26,247 bases of DNA from a virus, in IMG/VR virus record IMGVR_UViG_3300037156_000067, positions 1 through 26,247 of that record; one strand, given 5' to 3'. This document shows, one piece after another, positions 17,646 to 26,247 of the stretch. Below the pieces are notes generated by a model. The model made no database searches, was not told the DNA's origin, and worked only from the letters and a program-made list of their open reading frames with translations. Position numbers and translations under genes: made by a program. Position 1 is the stretch's first letter; every line of letters starts with the position of its first letter.

Positions 17646-20290
17646 AGCTGCCCAGGAGTATATGCCGCAAGTGCGACAAAAAATTTCAGTTTTACCTTGT
17701 CCGCCGTGGGGTTGTCTTCAGCGTACACGCAGGTCATATTCACCCCGCCGGAAAGATTGTACCGCGAGTGGGTCACTTTTACCACACGACCTATATCGAA
17801 CTGAGTCCCGATGCGGCCAACCTCACAACTGAACACAGCGCCCCACCCGTAGTACATGGCGTCCAGCCGGGTTGACTCTGCTGCGGCATCGGAGGAAAAA
17901 GCAAGCATGGTGGGTTGCGCATCAGGGATCACCGCGAGGGCATGGAAAGACCCGTTGGGGCCAACGTCGGCGCTCGTAGAGGCAAGCGATACGGAAGAAT
18001 CGTTGGAATAGAGTGCCCGCTGATCCGCACTGACACCCGCGAACAAGGCCCCGTTCTGGTTAGTCCAGTTGTTCTTGAACGACAACCGGTGCTGTTTTTC
18101 AGGCTTGACAATGCTCTCGATCAAGAGAGAGTTTAGCGTCATGTCGTCTTCCGCCAGTACGAAATCGTAGCTCGCGGGGTTGCCTTCCACGCGCCCGAAG
18201 CGAAGCATTCCCTCCCGGCTGTAGCCGTACCAGGCGCCGATGCCGTTCAGGACATCGTTTGCCACGTCTATGCGGTTACGACGATCTTTCACATAAATGC
18301 CCATCGTTTGTGTACAAACCGCTTTAAACTTGGCTTGGGAGGAAGGGTCGATGTTCGTCGCTGATAATGCACTCACCGCTATCGTAGAGGCATCGGTGCT
18401 ACCCGCCAAACCGTCCAACGTCACTTTTCCCGCCGATTTGCTGGATAGAGACACCTTTCCGGTCGTCAGATCGGCGGTCCAGTGGTAGCCGATTATCGCG
18501 CCACCGGTTGTCGTGTTGGTGAGGGTGAGAACAGGCCCGCCGCGGGAGGCAGAAACTTTGAAGGCAGTTGCGGTCAGGCCGTCAGGGATAACCCAATAGT
18601 CAGTGGAATGCACCAACGGGGAGGGCAGCGTTCCCGATACGGGAGTCCATGATGTTCCGTCAGTGGATACGCTGGAATAAGTCGCGTTGTAGGCGATTGC
18701 ACAGAAGATCGAGGCACCCCATGAAATGCTGCTCCAGTTGGTCGCCCCCGGTAGCGTTCTATCAGTCCATGTTACACCGTCAGGGGACGTAGAGGCCACA
18801 GACGCGTCTAAAGCGACAGCGCAGAGCACCAAGCCGTTCCACGCCAACGAACGCCAACGATGAGAGGAGGATAGGTTTTGGGCGGCCCAAGAAACTCCGT
18901 CCGCAGAGGTCGCCGCCGCGGTAGCTCCGGACAACCCACTGGAAATGGCGCAGAGTACTAGACCATTCCATACTATGCTCGTCCAGTAAGAGGACGAGGG
19001 CATCGTTCTGGCGACCCATGTTACACCGTCGGCTGAGGTAGCCGCAGCGGTTGTTGCTACGCCGCCTGCAACAGCGCAGAACACCAGGCCAGTCCACGCC
19101 ACCGACATCCAGGTGGCCGACGAGGGCATCGTCTGGAGTGTCCAGGTCTGCCCATCGGGAGAGGTCATGCAGGCTTTAGTAGTGGTATTGGAATTCGTGC
19201 CCACTGCGCAGAATATCGCCCCGTTCCAGCACACGGATTCCCATTGTGTGAAGAAACCGAAGCCGGGGAGTTGCCCTTGCGTCCATGTAATACCATCCGG
19301 GGATGTGGCGTAGGTACCAGAGCCGCCAACCATGCAGAACACCCTGCCGTTCCACGTGATCCCATGCCATGTGATAAACCCTGTCAAGTTGCCAACTTCA
19401 GTCCATTTTATTCCGTCTGAGGAAATGGCGACTTTATTTGCCGCTGATCGGATAGCGCAAAATATCTGCCCATTCCACGCCGAGGCGTACCACAAGTCAG
19501 CCGTAGGGAGGGTGCCGATGTCGCTACGAATCCTCGTGTTCGCATAGAATCCATGGGTAGTTGACGTGGTAATCAAATTACCTGTCACCGCCGAGATAAC
19601 TGAATGCGCGGTCTTGAAGGGGATTCCCCCATCCCTGACATCCGAAACGCTGGTGACCGCGCCGTCGTTCCACTGATAGATCAAGTTCACCACGTCCAAA
19701 ACGGCAGGTTCGACATTCGTTACGCTGCCAAAGGCTTTAGGGATAGGCAGATTGGCGCTGCTGTTTGTGGCGACCGTACTGATCAGATTGGTCTGCAACG
19801 GCAGGTTGGATTTGTAGTCTATCCCCCGCAAACGCAATTTAAAAGTGTCCCATGCAACGGCGGTAGCCACTTCGGCAACACACTCGAACAGAATCCGAAA
19901 ACGCTCACGAGGCCAGGCAGGGTCGCCGTACAGAACCCGGACGCGCTGCCCGTCGAAGCTCAGGTTGTGCCAACTATCCAGCGATCCATCGGTGTTGTAG
20001 AACTCGATATCCCCCAGTGTGGCGGTAACCACCCCGGTGAAACGGGTTCCGATCTGGCGCGAGAAAGACCCGATACTCTTTACCCGATCAGGGTAGCCGG
20101 TGAAGGATAAATCCGACCTGTCGGACGATTTGACCGTAAACACCGACCAGTTGGGATACACCGCCGAAGTACCGTTGTAGTCGATCTCAACGAGGTGCGC
20201 GACGGCAGAAGCAGGGTCGCGGAGCCATAGTTGAAAGGCTTCCTCGTCACCTGCTTGGGAGAGATCAATGCTTGCACCGTTTATGCTCAT
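17642..20290 (-). CDS. Large tail tip/hub-like protein with inserted seven-bladed beta-propeller (882 aa)
   Basis: Residues 1-250 (RVKSIGSFSRQIGTRFTGVV, GDIEFYNTDGSLDSWHNLSF, YGDPAWPRERFRILFECVAE) and 590-882 (MGIYVKDRRNRIDVANDVLN, FDIGRVVKVTHSRYNLSGG) look like a phage tail hub or tip protein. Between them, residues 264-550 hold seven repeats of about 40-47 residues, each with a W-x-S-[IV]-x-WNG-x-[VI]-[FL]-C-A-[VI] strand and a TSPDGxTW strand: seven beta-propeller blades. A GTLP motif stands on both sides (259-262 and 553-556), after which STDYWVIPDGLTATAFKVS resumes a common phage beta module. The propeller may be a host-binding or stabilising module. The gene follows the tape measure after one base and is read in the late operon. 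Confidence 0.8.
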   Translation of the reverse strand: MSINGASIDLSQAGDEEAFQLWLRDPASAVAHLVEIDYNGTSAVYPNWSVFTVKSSDRSDLSFTGYPDRVKSIGSFSRQIGTRFTGVVTATLGDIEFYNTDGSLDSWHNLSFDGQRVRVLYGDPAWPRERFRILFECVAEVATAVAWDTFKLRLRGIDYKSNLPLQTNLISTVATNSSANLPIPKAFGSVTNVEPAVLDVVNLIYQWNDGAVTSVSDVRDGGIPFKTAHSVISAVTGNLITTSTTHGFYANTRIRSDIGTLPTADLWYASAWNGQIFCAIRSAANKVAISSDGIKWTEVGNLTGFITWHGITWNGRVFCMVGGSGTYATSPDGITWTQGQLPGFGFFTQWESVCWNGAIFCAVGTNSNTTTKACMTSPDGQTWTLQTMPSSATWMSVAWTGLVFCAVAGGVATTAAATSADGVTWVARTMPSSSYWTSIVWNGLVLCAISSGLSGATAAATSADGVSWAAQNLSSSHRWRSLAWNGLVLCAVALDASVASTSPDGVTWTDRTLPGATNWSSISWGASIFCAIAYNATYSSVSTDGTSWTPVSGTLPSPLVHSTDYWVIPDGLTATAFKVSASRGGPVLTLTNTTTGGAIIGYHWTADLTTGKVSLSSKSAGKVTLDGLAGSTDASTIAVSALSATNIDPSSQAKFKAVCTQTMGIYVKDRRNRIDVANDVLNGIGAWYGYSREGMLRFGRVEGNPASYDFVLAEDDMTLNSLLIESIVKPEKQHRLSFKNNWTNQNGALFAGVSADQRALYSNDSSVSLASTSADVGPNGSFHALAVIPDAQPTMLAFSSDAAAESTRLDAMYYGWGAVFSCEVGRIGTQFDIGRVVKVTHSRYNLSGGVNMTCVYAEDNPTADKVKLKFFVALAAYTPGQL
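18641..19501 (-). repeat. Seven-repeat beta-propeller coding region
   Basis: Encodes residues 264-550 of the 882-aa tail protein. Blades begin near residues 267, 308, 350, 394, 436, 479 and 519 (WYASAWNGQIFCAI, WHGITWNGRVFCMV, WESVCWNGAIFCAV, WMSVAWTGLVFCAV, WTSIVWNGLVLCAI, WRSLAWNGLVLCAV, WSSISWGASIFCAI). Each repeat is followed by an [ST]-x-DGxxW strand, a beta-propeller pattern resembling sialidase/BNR repeats. Confidence 0.85.
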
Positions 20291-20291
20291 A

Positions 20292-23200
20292 TTAGTTTGT
20301 CGTCCCTAGAACAGAAGTGCTAACTGTGGCTGATACAACCTTATTGGTGTTGTCGAGAATAGCCGTCAGGAGTTCTATTGCTGCCGCCTTCGCATCGGCG
20401 TTACCCTTCTCCAGAAGTCTGGCAACAACCTCTTTCTCGTCTTTTATCTCTTGGCGCAAAGCCTCTATGTCGTCGGAATTCACCGGCCTACCGGATTGCT
20501 GGTTGACGAGTTGCCCAACCTGCCCGGTGACTTTGCTGAACACTGCGGAATAATCACTGCCGAAACCGCTGACATTTTTAGTGGCCGTCAGGTAGGCATC
20601 CGCGTCCTTGGTGATGTTACCCAGTGCCGTCACATCCCCAAGACCCGCACGGGCAACGTCCAAGACGTATTGGGTCTCCGCGGCGGCCTGTTGCTCGGCA
20701 GCCGTAAGCGGAGAAAGGGCGCTGTTCTGCGTTATCCCGGCTAGCCAAGTATCCATGCCGTACAGGTTGGTAGTGGCGTCCACCACCGCCGTTGTGAAAT
20801 CGCTCACCGCTGGGGTTGCGGAATAGAAGACTGGGGTTGCCGCCGAAATAGTAGAGGTCGCGTTTGCCGTTTGTTGCTGCAAGTTAGCCAGCGTCGCAGC
20901 TGCACCGAGGGCGGTGGAGATCAGTTGCTGATTGGCCGCCGAATAGTGAGAGGCGTCATCGGCGGTTATCGACGCCAATTGGGTTATCGAGGTGATCCAC
21001 GGCATTGCGGCATTTACCGCTGAAAACGTGGAAATCTGTAAGGTTTGTGCCGCCGCCGTTGAGAAACTGTTATTCCCGTTTATGGCGGATAGCGATTGGC
21101 CGATGGAATTGATCGTCTGCGCGGTGGTGTCGGCGACCGCCTGGATAGCGGGCACCAGATTGGCGAAGGAACCGCTCAGGTTGAGCAACCCCGCGGCTAA
21201 TGTGCGCCCTGATTCGGTGGACAAGTCCTGCCCCTCGATCATCTGCCGCAGGGCATCGCGCGTAGTCGGCATGGTCACGCCTAAAGCAGTAAACTGCGTA
21301 CTCAGAGTTTGTAGTCCTGCTGCGGTGTTCTCCTCTGCACTGAAATAGTTTGTGCGATAATTCTGAACCGTAGTACCCATCTGATCCAAGCCGCCCATAA
21401 GCTTTATCAGATCCTCTCGTGCCGATTCGGAGGAGAGTCCTACCCCGCCGAAGGCCGTAGCGATATTCTTGCCCATCAGCGCCGCCACAGCATCAGTAGA
21501 CTGGAAAATAGGCAACAATCGGGTAAATGTCTGGACCACCGTCTCGGTGACGCCGTTCACTTTGACCGCGGCCCCCTCGATGTCGGTAGTGTTGATAGAG
21601 GTGCCGAATATCTTGGTGTACTGATCTGCGTTTTTGCTGAAATTGAAAGTAAGATCCAAGACCAACTTGTTCAGACTTTCTCCCAGTGCATCCGCCACCG
21701 CCTGCATCCGATCATGGATAATCTGCTGCATGGCGATGCCGGTCCCGGCGGCTTGGTCCCCGTTTTCCTGCCCGAAGCCATACTGCTTTCCGGAGAGAGC
21801 GGAAATGTTGGTGTTTATTGTCTTGATCTGATCGGCTGTAAGGCCGAGGCTGGCGATCATCGACTGTTCGGCGGTCTGCAGATTCGACGACGCGACATCC
21901 GTACCCATTGCAGCGGAATTCGTAAACCAGTGATTGTTGGTCGAGCTGGTCGGATCGCCAAAACCACCAACCCAGTTGCCGGTGCGCTGTGCGGGGCCGG
22001 GGTCTTTGCCGACCACCTCGTAGGCGGCGAGAGCTGCAAGGGCTACCCACCCGACCGGGCCCATGCCGAGGAAGGTGCCGGATTCTGAACCGATCATCGA
22101 TCCGGTCATGGCTTGACCTGATCCCATAGCAACAGAGGCACCCGTAGACCCGACGGCGGTGGCGCCCGTGGCGATAGTCCCGTCGGCGATGCCTGCCGTG
22201 TACCAGGCCGGTGCGGCGGTACTAAACGCGCCTCCAGTAGATCCTCCAGTTAGCCAACTGTACCCGGTGCTGGCGGCACTACTGAGCAGAGAACCCGCTG
22301 ACGATCCGGACGCGGAGGACGCTGCGCTAGCAGCCGTTGAGGTTCCGAGACCCGTTACCCCGGATACCACCCCCGCGAAGTACAGCACGATCTGCTTGGC
22401 CGCCATCCGAGCTAAGTCGGTCTCCATGCCGGTGAGCATGTTGCTGAAACTCGATTTTCCGGTGGTGATGAAATTGGTCAGGTCATCTTCCGCGTTCTTG
22501 TAGAGGTCACCGAAAAGCGTCTTGGCTTGCGCGGCCATGTTGTCCGCGGCCCGCAGGTACTCACCAAATGCCTCGCCGGCGCCTTTGCCGAAGGATTGGT
22601 CTTGCGCATTCCGGGCATCCAGGTACGCTTTCTTCAGATTTACCACATTTTTCTCAAGGGCTTCGTAATCAGTCTTCGCCTTCCCTACCAATTCCGAGGC
22701 CGCAACGTGGGAGGCGTTGAAAGCGTCGAGTTCGCCCTGCGCGGCGGAATATGAAGATGAAAGCGATGCGAGTTTGTCGATCTGCCCGTTGAACACCGCT
22801 AACACACCCCCGCCCGCTTCGGCGACTTTAACGTCTACGGCGGCGAGTGAGAGGGCCGAGTCTTTGGCTATCTGGTTAGTTTTTTCCAGTGCGTTTTCGA
22901 GAGGATTCAGCGTACCGGACACGTACGTTGTGGCTTTCCCCAATTTTGTAAGGGCCGCTTCCACGCTAGCGATTCCCTTTGCACTCTGCTCGCTCGGTGC
23001 TTGGTTTTGCAGGATTACGAGTACCGCTTCAAGAGCTTTTTTCGTCTGATCGGCGGAGTTAGAGAATTCTTCCTGTACTTTGTCCCCCGCCGACATATCG
23101 GTGAAATACTTATTGTAGAGAGCGTTTACCGAGCTGATAGCCCCGCCTTTGGCGAACGCCGCTGCGACCTCGGCGGCTTGGTCGGTAGCGACGCGCTTCA

Positions 23201-26200
23201 TGTGTTCGTCCCAGTCCTTGTCTGCGGCGGCATTCAATAACGCCAATTTCTGCGCTTCGGTATACTTAACCCCGCCGACTTGATGCGCAATAGACATCTC
23301 CATCTCGGAGCTATTCTTGTAAGATACCGCACTGGCTTCATCTTTATCCATGCCCGCCGAAACGGCTACCATCCGTTTTTGGATCGCTACAGTATCCGCC
23401 TCGACCCCAGCGGTGGACTTTAAAAGGGCGTCCAGTTCTTTCGCGTAGGGGCTTTTCGGGAGGGCGGCTATGGCGTTCGTCTGCTTAACATCCAGCGCGT
23501 CTTGCTGCGCTTTTATGTCCGCTACCATCTGCTTGTCCCTCGCTATGGCGGCTGAAGTAGCGGCGTCCGAAGTACCAGATTTCGCTTCTACGTTTTTCAG
23601 CCTCTCTTCCGCGACGACAAGACTTCCGGCGACCTCCAGCCGCTGTTTGTCAATATCCAGTTTTATCTTGGCTATCTTTTGGGCGTTCCCCTCCGCCGGG
23701 GCGAGGTCAACTGCTAATTGGTCAGCAGCTATCGTCTTCTGCCACTTGGCCGCTTCTTTATAGCCGGAGAGAAGAGATTCGGTAGCGTCTATCTTCTCTT
23801 TCAGACCTTCCAGATCAGACGCCGTAGCGGTTCCTTCCGCTGCTGCGTAATTCGTTTTCAGGATCGCCAATTTACGGATGGCGGCAGATTCGGAGTCTAG
23901 CGTATCCATCCTGCGGGCTTGCGCCGTCATAGATTTCTCTAACGGGTCCCCTTCGGCCTTAATCGCCGCTGCGAATTCCTTAGATGCGCCTACCGCGCCA
24001 GAAACCTGATCAGAGAACGCCCCGGTGGCGGTTCCTGTCGTTATAAGATTGGCCCGTGTTTTTTCTAATGCAGAGTTTTGCTGCTCAAGCGCCGCGATCT
24101 GCGTCCTGATTGTGTCCTGTGCTGAAGTTCCGTTAGTCAAACCCAAGGTAGTGCCGACCGCGCCGGCTGGCGTTTTGGCGAGTTCAGCATTGTAGCGGGC
24201 GATAGACGCTGTATTTGCCGCTATCTGATTATTCACCGAAGATAGACTCGCCGATGCGGCAGCGGAAGAACCCAGGTGCAGTAAACTTTTTACGAAATTC
24301 TCTGTCCACTCAACTGCGGTCTTTACCCACGGTATGTACTCGCCTACGGCCTTCGCTACCAGGTAAATCGCGCCAGCGATCAGCGCCGCTTCTGCTACAC
24401 CGCTAACCATACCGACAACCCAAGCGGAAACTCCCGCTGCTGCGGCAGCGAACCCCCCGGTAGTAGCGACAGTTGCTGCGACAACCTCTACCCCAGCCGT
24501 TGCGGCGGCCAACGCTCTCTCGCGCTGCGCGAGAACCGTAAAACCCGTCTCTGCTTCAACGATAACTTTCCTCGCGGCGGAACCCGCCGCAGTAGCCTCC
24601 GTTTGCGCTAACTGCCCCTCCACAACCGCCGTGGTCTTAGCCTCTTCCCCCGCTATCGTGGCCGTGACTTGTTTTCCCATTGCGACCTGTACCGCCATCG
24701 AGGTTTCAACAGATAAAACACCCCAACGGCCTAGTGCCATAGCGGAGTTCGCTACAGCGGTCTGGAATAGCCCCCATGCGGCGAGTCCCAGCTTCACTTC
24801 GGCGAACAGGATTATCGCGCTGTGCATTTCCCATAACCCTTTAACCACGGCGACTATGACATTGAATACGCCGCTAAGGGTGGACATGACGCTATCTAGC
24901 ACGGCTTTTAACTCCGGGTTGACGTGTAACTCAGAGGTCTTAGTGTCTACCGTGCCTATCAGCGCCATGATGTCTGTCATAGCCTTTTTAGTAGAATCGA
25001 AAATCGACACCGTAGACTCCGCGAATGACCGTGCGAACATCTCTGACATCTGCTCCCACATACCCGTGAAAGTCTTATTGTACTGCGCGGAGGCCACCGA
25101 AAAAGCTTTCAACTTCCCGTCGAGGTACTCGAACAGTCCACCTGACGAAGCCTTTGCTGCGTCTATATCGGCTTTCGTTATGCCGAGGGAGGCCGACAAG
25201 ATGGTACTGTTCGGGCGTATCCCTAGAACCATGTCACGGATGTCGCGTTGCAGGGTATTAGTCGATATGCCGAGAGCGCGTCCCGCAGCTACCCCAGCGA
25301 TCGCCAGTGTCCTGACTTGATCTATGGACATTCCAGCCTCAAGACCCTGTGCCGCTACGGCCTGGAAGGCTTTGGCAAGCTCCTGTGTGGTTCCCGCCAT
25401 GGACATAGCTGTGTTCTGGAGTTTCCTGACCTGTTCGTCTGCTACTTGAGAGGCTTGCCCCCAAGTAAGCGTCTGCCCATTTATCGTGCCCATCGCCAGA
25501 ACGACACTAGCGATCCCGAGTTTTACGTCCTCGATCTCTTTCAGGTATTTTCCCCCGAGCATAGCGGGGGAGGTGAGCGCCGCAACGACCATCCCGATAC
25601 CGAAGGCGGCGCCAGCGAACTCGAAGGCGAGGGACGCCGCCCCGGCTGCTAACTGGCGTAGTTCCCCTCTCGCACGAGAATTGCCTTCCGTCAGGAGATT
25701 CATTCCCCCGGTAAGCTGTTCGGTACGCGCGGAATACAAGCCCCAAGTAATGTCTCCGTTGGTGACTTCTTGGCGCAGCAAACTCTGTGCGGCGGTGATC
25801 TTCTGGATTCCCGCAGCCGTCTCTTCGGGTGATTTGATGCCTGCGGCGCTGTAGATGCCCTGGGGGGTGGCTGCTTGGGCTGCCGCTGCGGCGGCTTTAG
25901 ACCGCTCCAGATAGGCCTTGTAGTCAGCCTCCTGGGACAACAGCATCTGCTTGTACTCAAGAGCACCTTGGCGCTGGTAACTCAGCACTTGGGCCATCTG
26001 ATCGCGTTCCATGTCAGCTATCTGCTGCGAGGTTTGCCTAGCGGCGTCCGCGCGACGGGAGTATTCCGCGATTACCTTAGACGTCTGGTCTTGAAAGCTC
26101 GTCATCGTGGTAACGGCGGCACGCTGCGCGGCTTCATTGGCCTCTTTGATCGCGTTCAGCATACCTACAGGACCAGCGGTAGCTGAAGCGCCTGCACGGC

Positions 26201-26247
26201 CTAGCGACGAGTAGGCTTCCGCTAGGGTATTTGCCTTGGAGGTAAGT
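20292..26247 (-). CDS. Tail tape measure protein (5' end beyond window)
   Basis: The frame is open from the right edge (first complete codon 26246-26244) to TAA 20294-20292, at least 1,984 residues. The Met at 26162 is not shown to be the start, since coding-like sequence (SKANTLAEAYSSLGRAGASA) continues upstream of it. Numbered from that Met, long helices come first (QTSQQIADMERDQMAQVLSY), then hydrophobic segments near 172-200 and around 430-470 and 560-610. A tape-measure core follows the first, with AAGRALGISTNTLQRDIRDM, ILSASLGITKADIDAAKAS and a FEYLDGKLKAF helix. Later come coiled coils and an Ala/Ser/Gly-rich stretch. Tape measures set tail length and pass through the tail tube at ejection, which makes a long-tailed phage likely. 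No lysozyme or peptidase motif was noticed. Confidence 0.9.
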   Translation of the reverse strand, partial: LTSKANTLAEAYSSLGRAGASATAGPVGMLNAIKEANEAAQRAAVTTMTSFQDQTSKVIAEYSRRADAARQTSQQIADMERDQMAQVLSYQRQGALEYKQMLLSQEADYKAYLERSKAAAAAAQAATPQGIYSAAGIKSPEETAAGIQKITAAQSLLRQEVTNGDITWGLYSARTEQLTGGMNLLTEGNSRARGELRQLAAGAASLAFEFAGAAFGIGMVVAALTSPAMLGGKYLKEIEDVKLGIASVVLAMGTINGQTLTWGQASQVADEQVRKLQNTAMSMAGTTQELAKAFQAVAAQGLEAGMSIDQVRTLAIAGVAAGRALGISTNTLQRDIRDMVLGIRPNSTILSASLGITKADIDAAKASSGGLFEYLDGKLKAFSVASAQYNKTFTGMWEQMSEMFARSFAESTVSIFDSTKKAMTDIMALIGTVDTKTSELHVNPELKAVLDSVMSTLSGVFNVIVAVVKGLWEMHSAIILFAEVKLGLAAWGLFQTAVANSAMALGRWGVLSVETSMAVQVAMGKQVTATIAGEEAKTTAVVEGQLAQTEATAAGSAARKVIVEAETGFTVLAQRERALAAATAGVEVVAATVATTGGFAAAAAGVSAWVVGMVSGVAEAALIAGAIYLVAKAVGEYIPWVKTAVEWTENFVKSLLHLGSSAAASASLSSVNNQIAANTASIARYNAELAKTPAGAVGTTLGLTNGTSAQDTIRTQIAALEQQNSALEKTRANLITTGTATGAFSDQVSGAVGASKEFAAAIKAEGDPLEKSMTAQARRMDTLDSESAAIRKLAILKTNYAAAEGTATASDLEGLKEKIDATESLLSGYKEAAKWQKTIAADQLAVDLAPAEGNAQKIAKIKLDIDKQRLEVAGSLVVAEERLKNVEAKSGTSDAATSAAIARDKQMVADIKAQQDALDVKQTNAIAALPKSPYAKELDALLKSTAGVEADTVAIQKRMVAVSAGMDKDEASAVSYKNSSEMEMSIAHQVGGVKYTEAQKLALLNAAADKDWDEHMKRVATDQAAEVAAAFAKGGAISSVNALYNKYFTDMSAGDKVQEEFSNSADQTKKALEAVLVILQNQAPSEQSAKGIASVEAALTKLGKATTYVSGTLNPLENALEKTNQIAKDSALSLAAVDVKVAEAGGGVLAVFNGQIDKLASLSSSYSAAQGELDAFNASHVAASELVGKAKTDYEALEKNVVNLKKAYLDARNAQDQSFGKGAGEAFGEYLRAADNMAAQAKTLFGDLYKNAEDDLTNFITTGKSSFSNMLTGMETDLARMAAKQIVLYFAGVVSGVTGLGTSTAASAASSASGSSAGSLLSSAASTGYSWLTGGSTGGAFSTAAPAWYTAGIADGTIATGATAVGSTGASVAMGSGQAMTGSMIGSESGTFLGMGPVGWVALAALAAYEVVGKDPGPAQRTGNWVGGFGDPTSSTNNHWFTNSAAMGTDVASSNLQTAEQSMIASLGLTADQIKTINTNISALSGKQYGFGQENGDQAAGTGIAMQQIIHDRMQAVADALGESLNKLVLDLTFNFSKNADQYTKIFGTSINTTDIEGAAVKVNGVTETVVQTFTRLLPIFQSTDAVAALMGKNIATAFGGVGLSSESAREDLIKLMGGLDQMGTTVQNYRTNYFSAEENTAAGLQTLSTQFTALGVTMPTTRDALRQMIEGQDLSTESGRTLAAGLLNLSGSFANLVPAIQAVADTTAQTINSIGQSLSAINGNNSFSTAAAQTLQISTFSAVNAAMPWITSITQLASITADDASHYSAANQQLISTALGAAATLANLQQQTANATSTISAATPVFYSATPAVSDFTTAVVDATTNLYGMDTWLAGITQNSALSPLTAAEQQAAAETQYVLDVARAGLGDVTALGNITKDADAYLTATKNVSGFGSDYSAVFSKVTGQVGQLVNQQSGRPVNSDDIEALRQEIKDEKEVVARLLEKGNADAKAAAIELLTAILDNTNKVVSATVSTSVLGTTN

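Noticed and set aside
18641-19501. CRISPR-like or direct DNA repeats in the tail gene
   Set aside because: Repeats are degenerate at DNA level, about 120-140 nt long and in frame; they encode propeller blades.
20292-26162. Complete tape measure gene starting at ATG 26162
   Set aside because: The frame stays open with coding-like residues to the right edge, so the true start is probably outside the window.

Overview
The window is a tailed (dsDNA) phage or prophage segment, most likely a siphovirus-like phage of a Gram-negative, probably proteobacterial, host. The Gram-negative call rests on a lipoprotein signal peptide and a holin/M15-peptidase lysis set, plus sigma70-like promoters and a consensus E. 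coli-type DnaA box. The long-tail call rests on a tape-measure gene of at least 1,984 codons. No host chromosome genes, integrase, tRNA, rRNA, CRISPR array or insertion sequence was seen.

Layout. Positions 1-10937 read rightward and form the DNA-metabolism arm. It starts with the end of a probable DUF2815-type ssDNA-binding protein, then a 302-nt noncoding stretch with strong inverted repeats and a DnaA box. A tightly overlapped run follows: four small unknown proteins, a DUF7220-like membrane protein, a Dam-like (D12) adenine methyltransferase and a family A DNA polymerase. Next come a 44-aa zinc peptide, an 84-aa protein, a dCMP deaminase, a 50-aa coiled-coil peptide, a VRR-NUC nuclease, a beta-class DNA methyltransferase and a SNF2-type helicase. 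A promoter then starts a small cluster: a 21-aa peptide, two unknowns, an HU/IHF-like protein and a membrane protein. Positions 10934-26247 read leftward. From right to left this arm holds the tape measure, a large tail protein with an inserted seven-bladed propeller, a tail protein, a tail fibre-like protein, a lipoprotein, a Sec-secreted protein, a TM/coiled-coil protein, a 48-aa zinc peptide, an M15 endolysin, a holin, a single-pass membrane protein and, behind its own promoter, a calcineurin-like phosphoesterase. The two arms converge with a 4-bp overlap at 10934-10937.

The most interesting system is in the DNA polymerase (2488-6015). The gene is fractured into two reading frames. The first encodes the 3'-5' exonuclease and early polymerase domain and ends in a 101-residue intein N-half (Cys1, block A and block B TxxH present). 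The second begins with a 24-residue intein C-half (blocks F and G, ending Asn, followed by Ser+1) and continues into the palm and fingers with polymerase motifs A, B and C. Between them, in another frame and overlapping both halves, lies a free-standing GIY-YIG homing endonuclease with NUMOD3-like DNA-binding motifs. The arrangement implies that two polypeptides are made and joined by protein trans-splicing to give one polymerase of 755 residues, and that the endonuclease mobilises the whole split-intein cassette. Split inteins with an intervening endonuclease gene ('fractured genes') are known from phage metagenomes. This combination of PolA, GIY-YIG and a very short C-intein is worth direct testing.

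The replication genes (SSB-like protein, PolA, VRR-NUC, SNF2 helicase) form a cassette seen in many phages. dCMP deaminase feeds dTTP synthesis, and the two methyltransferases lack restriction partners, so they probably modify phage DNA. Between the tail fibre and lysis genes, two exported proteins are candidates for host-surface modification or superinfection exclusion.
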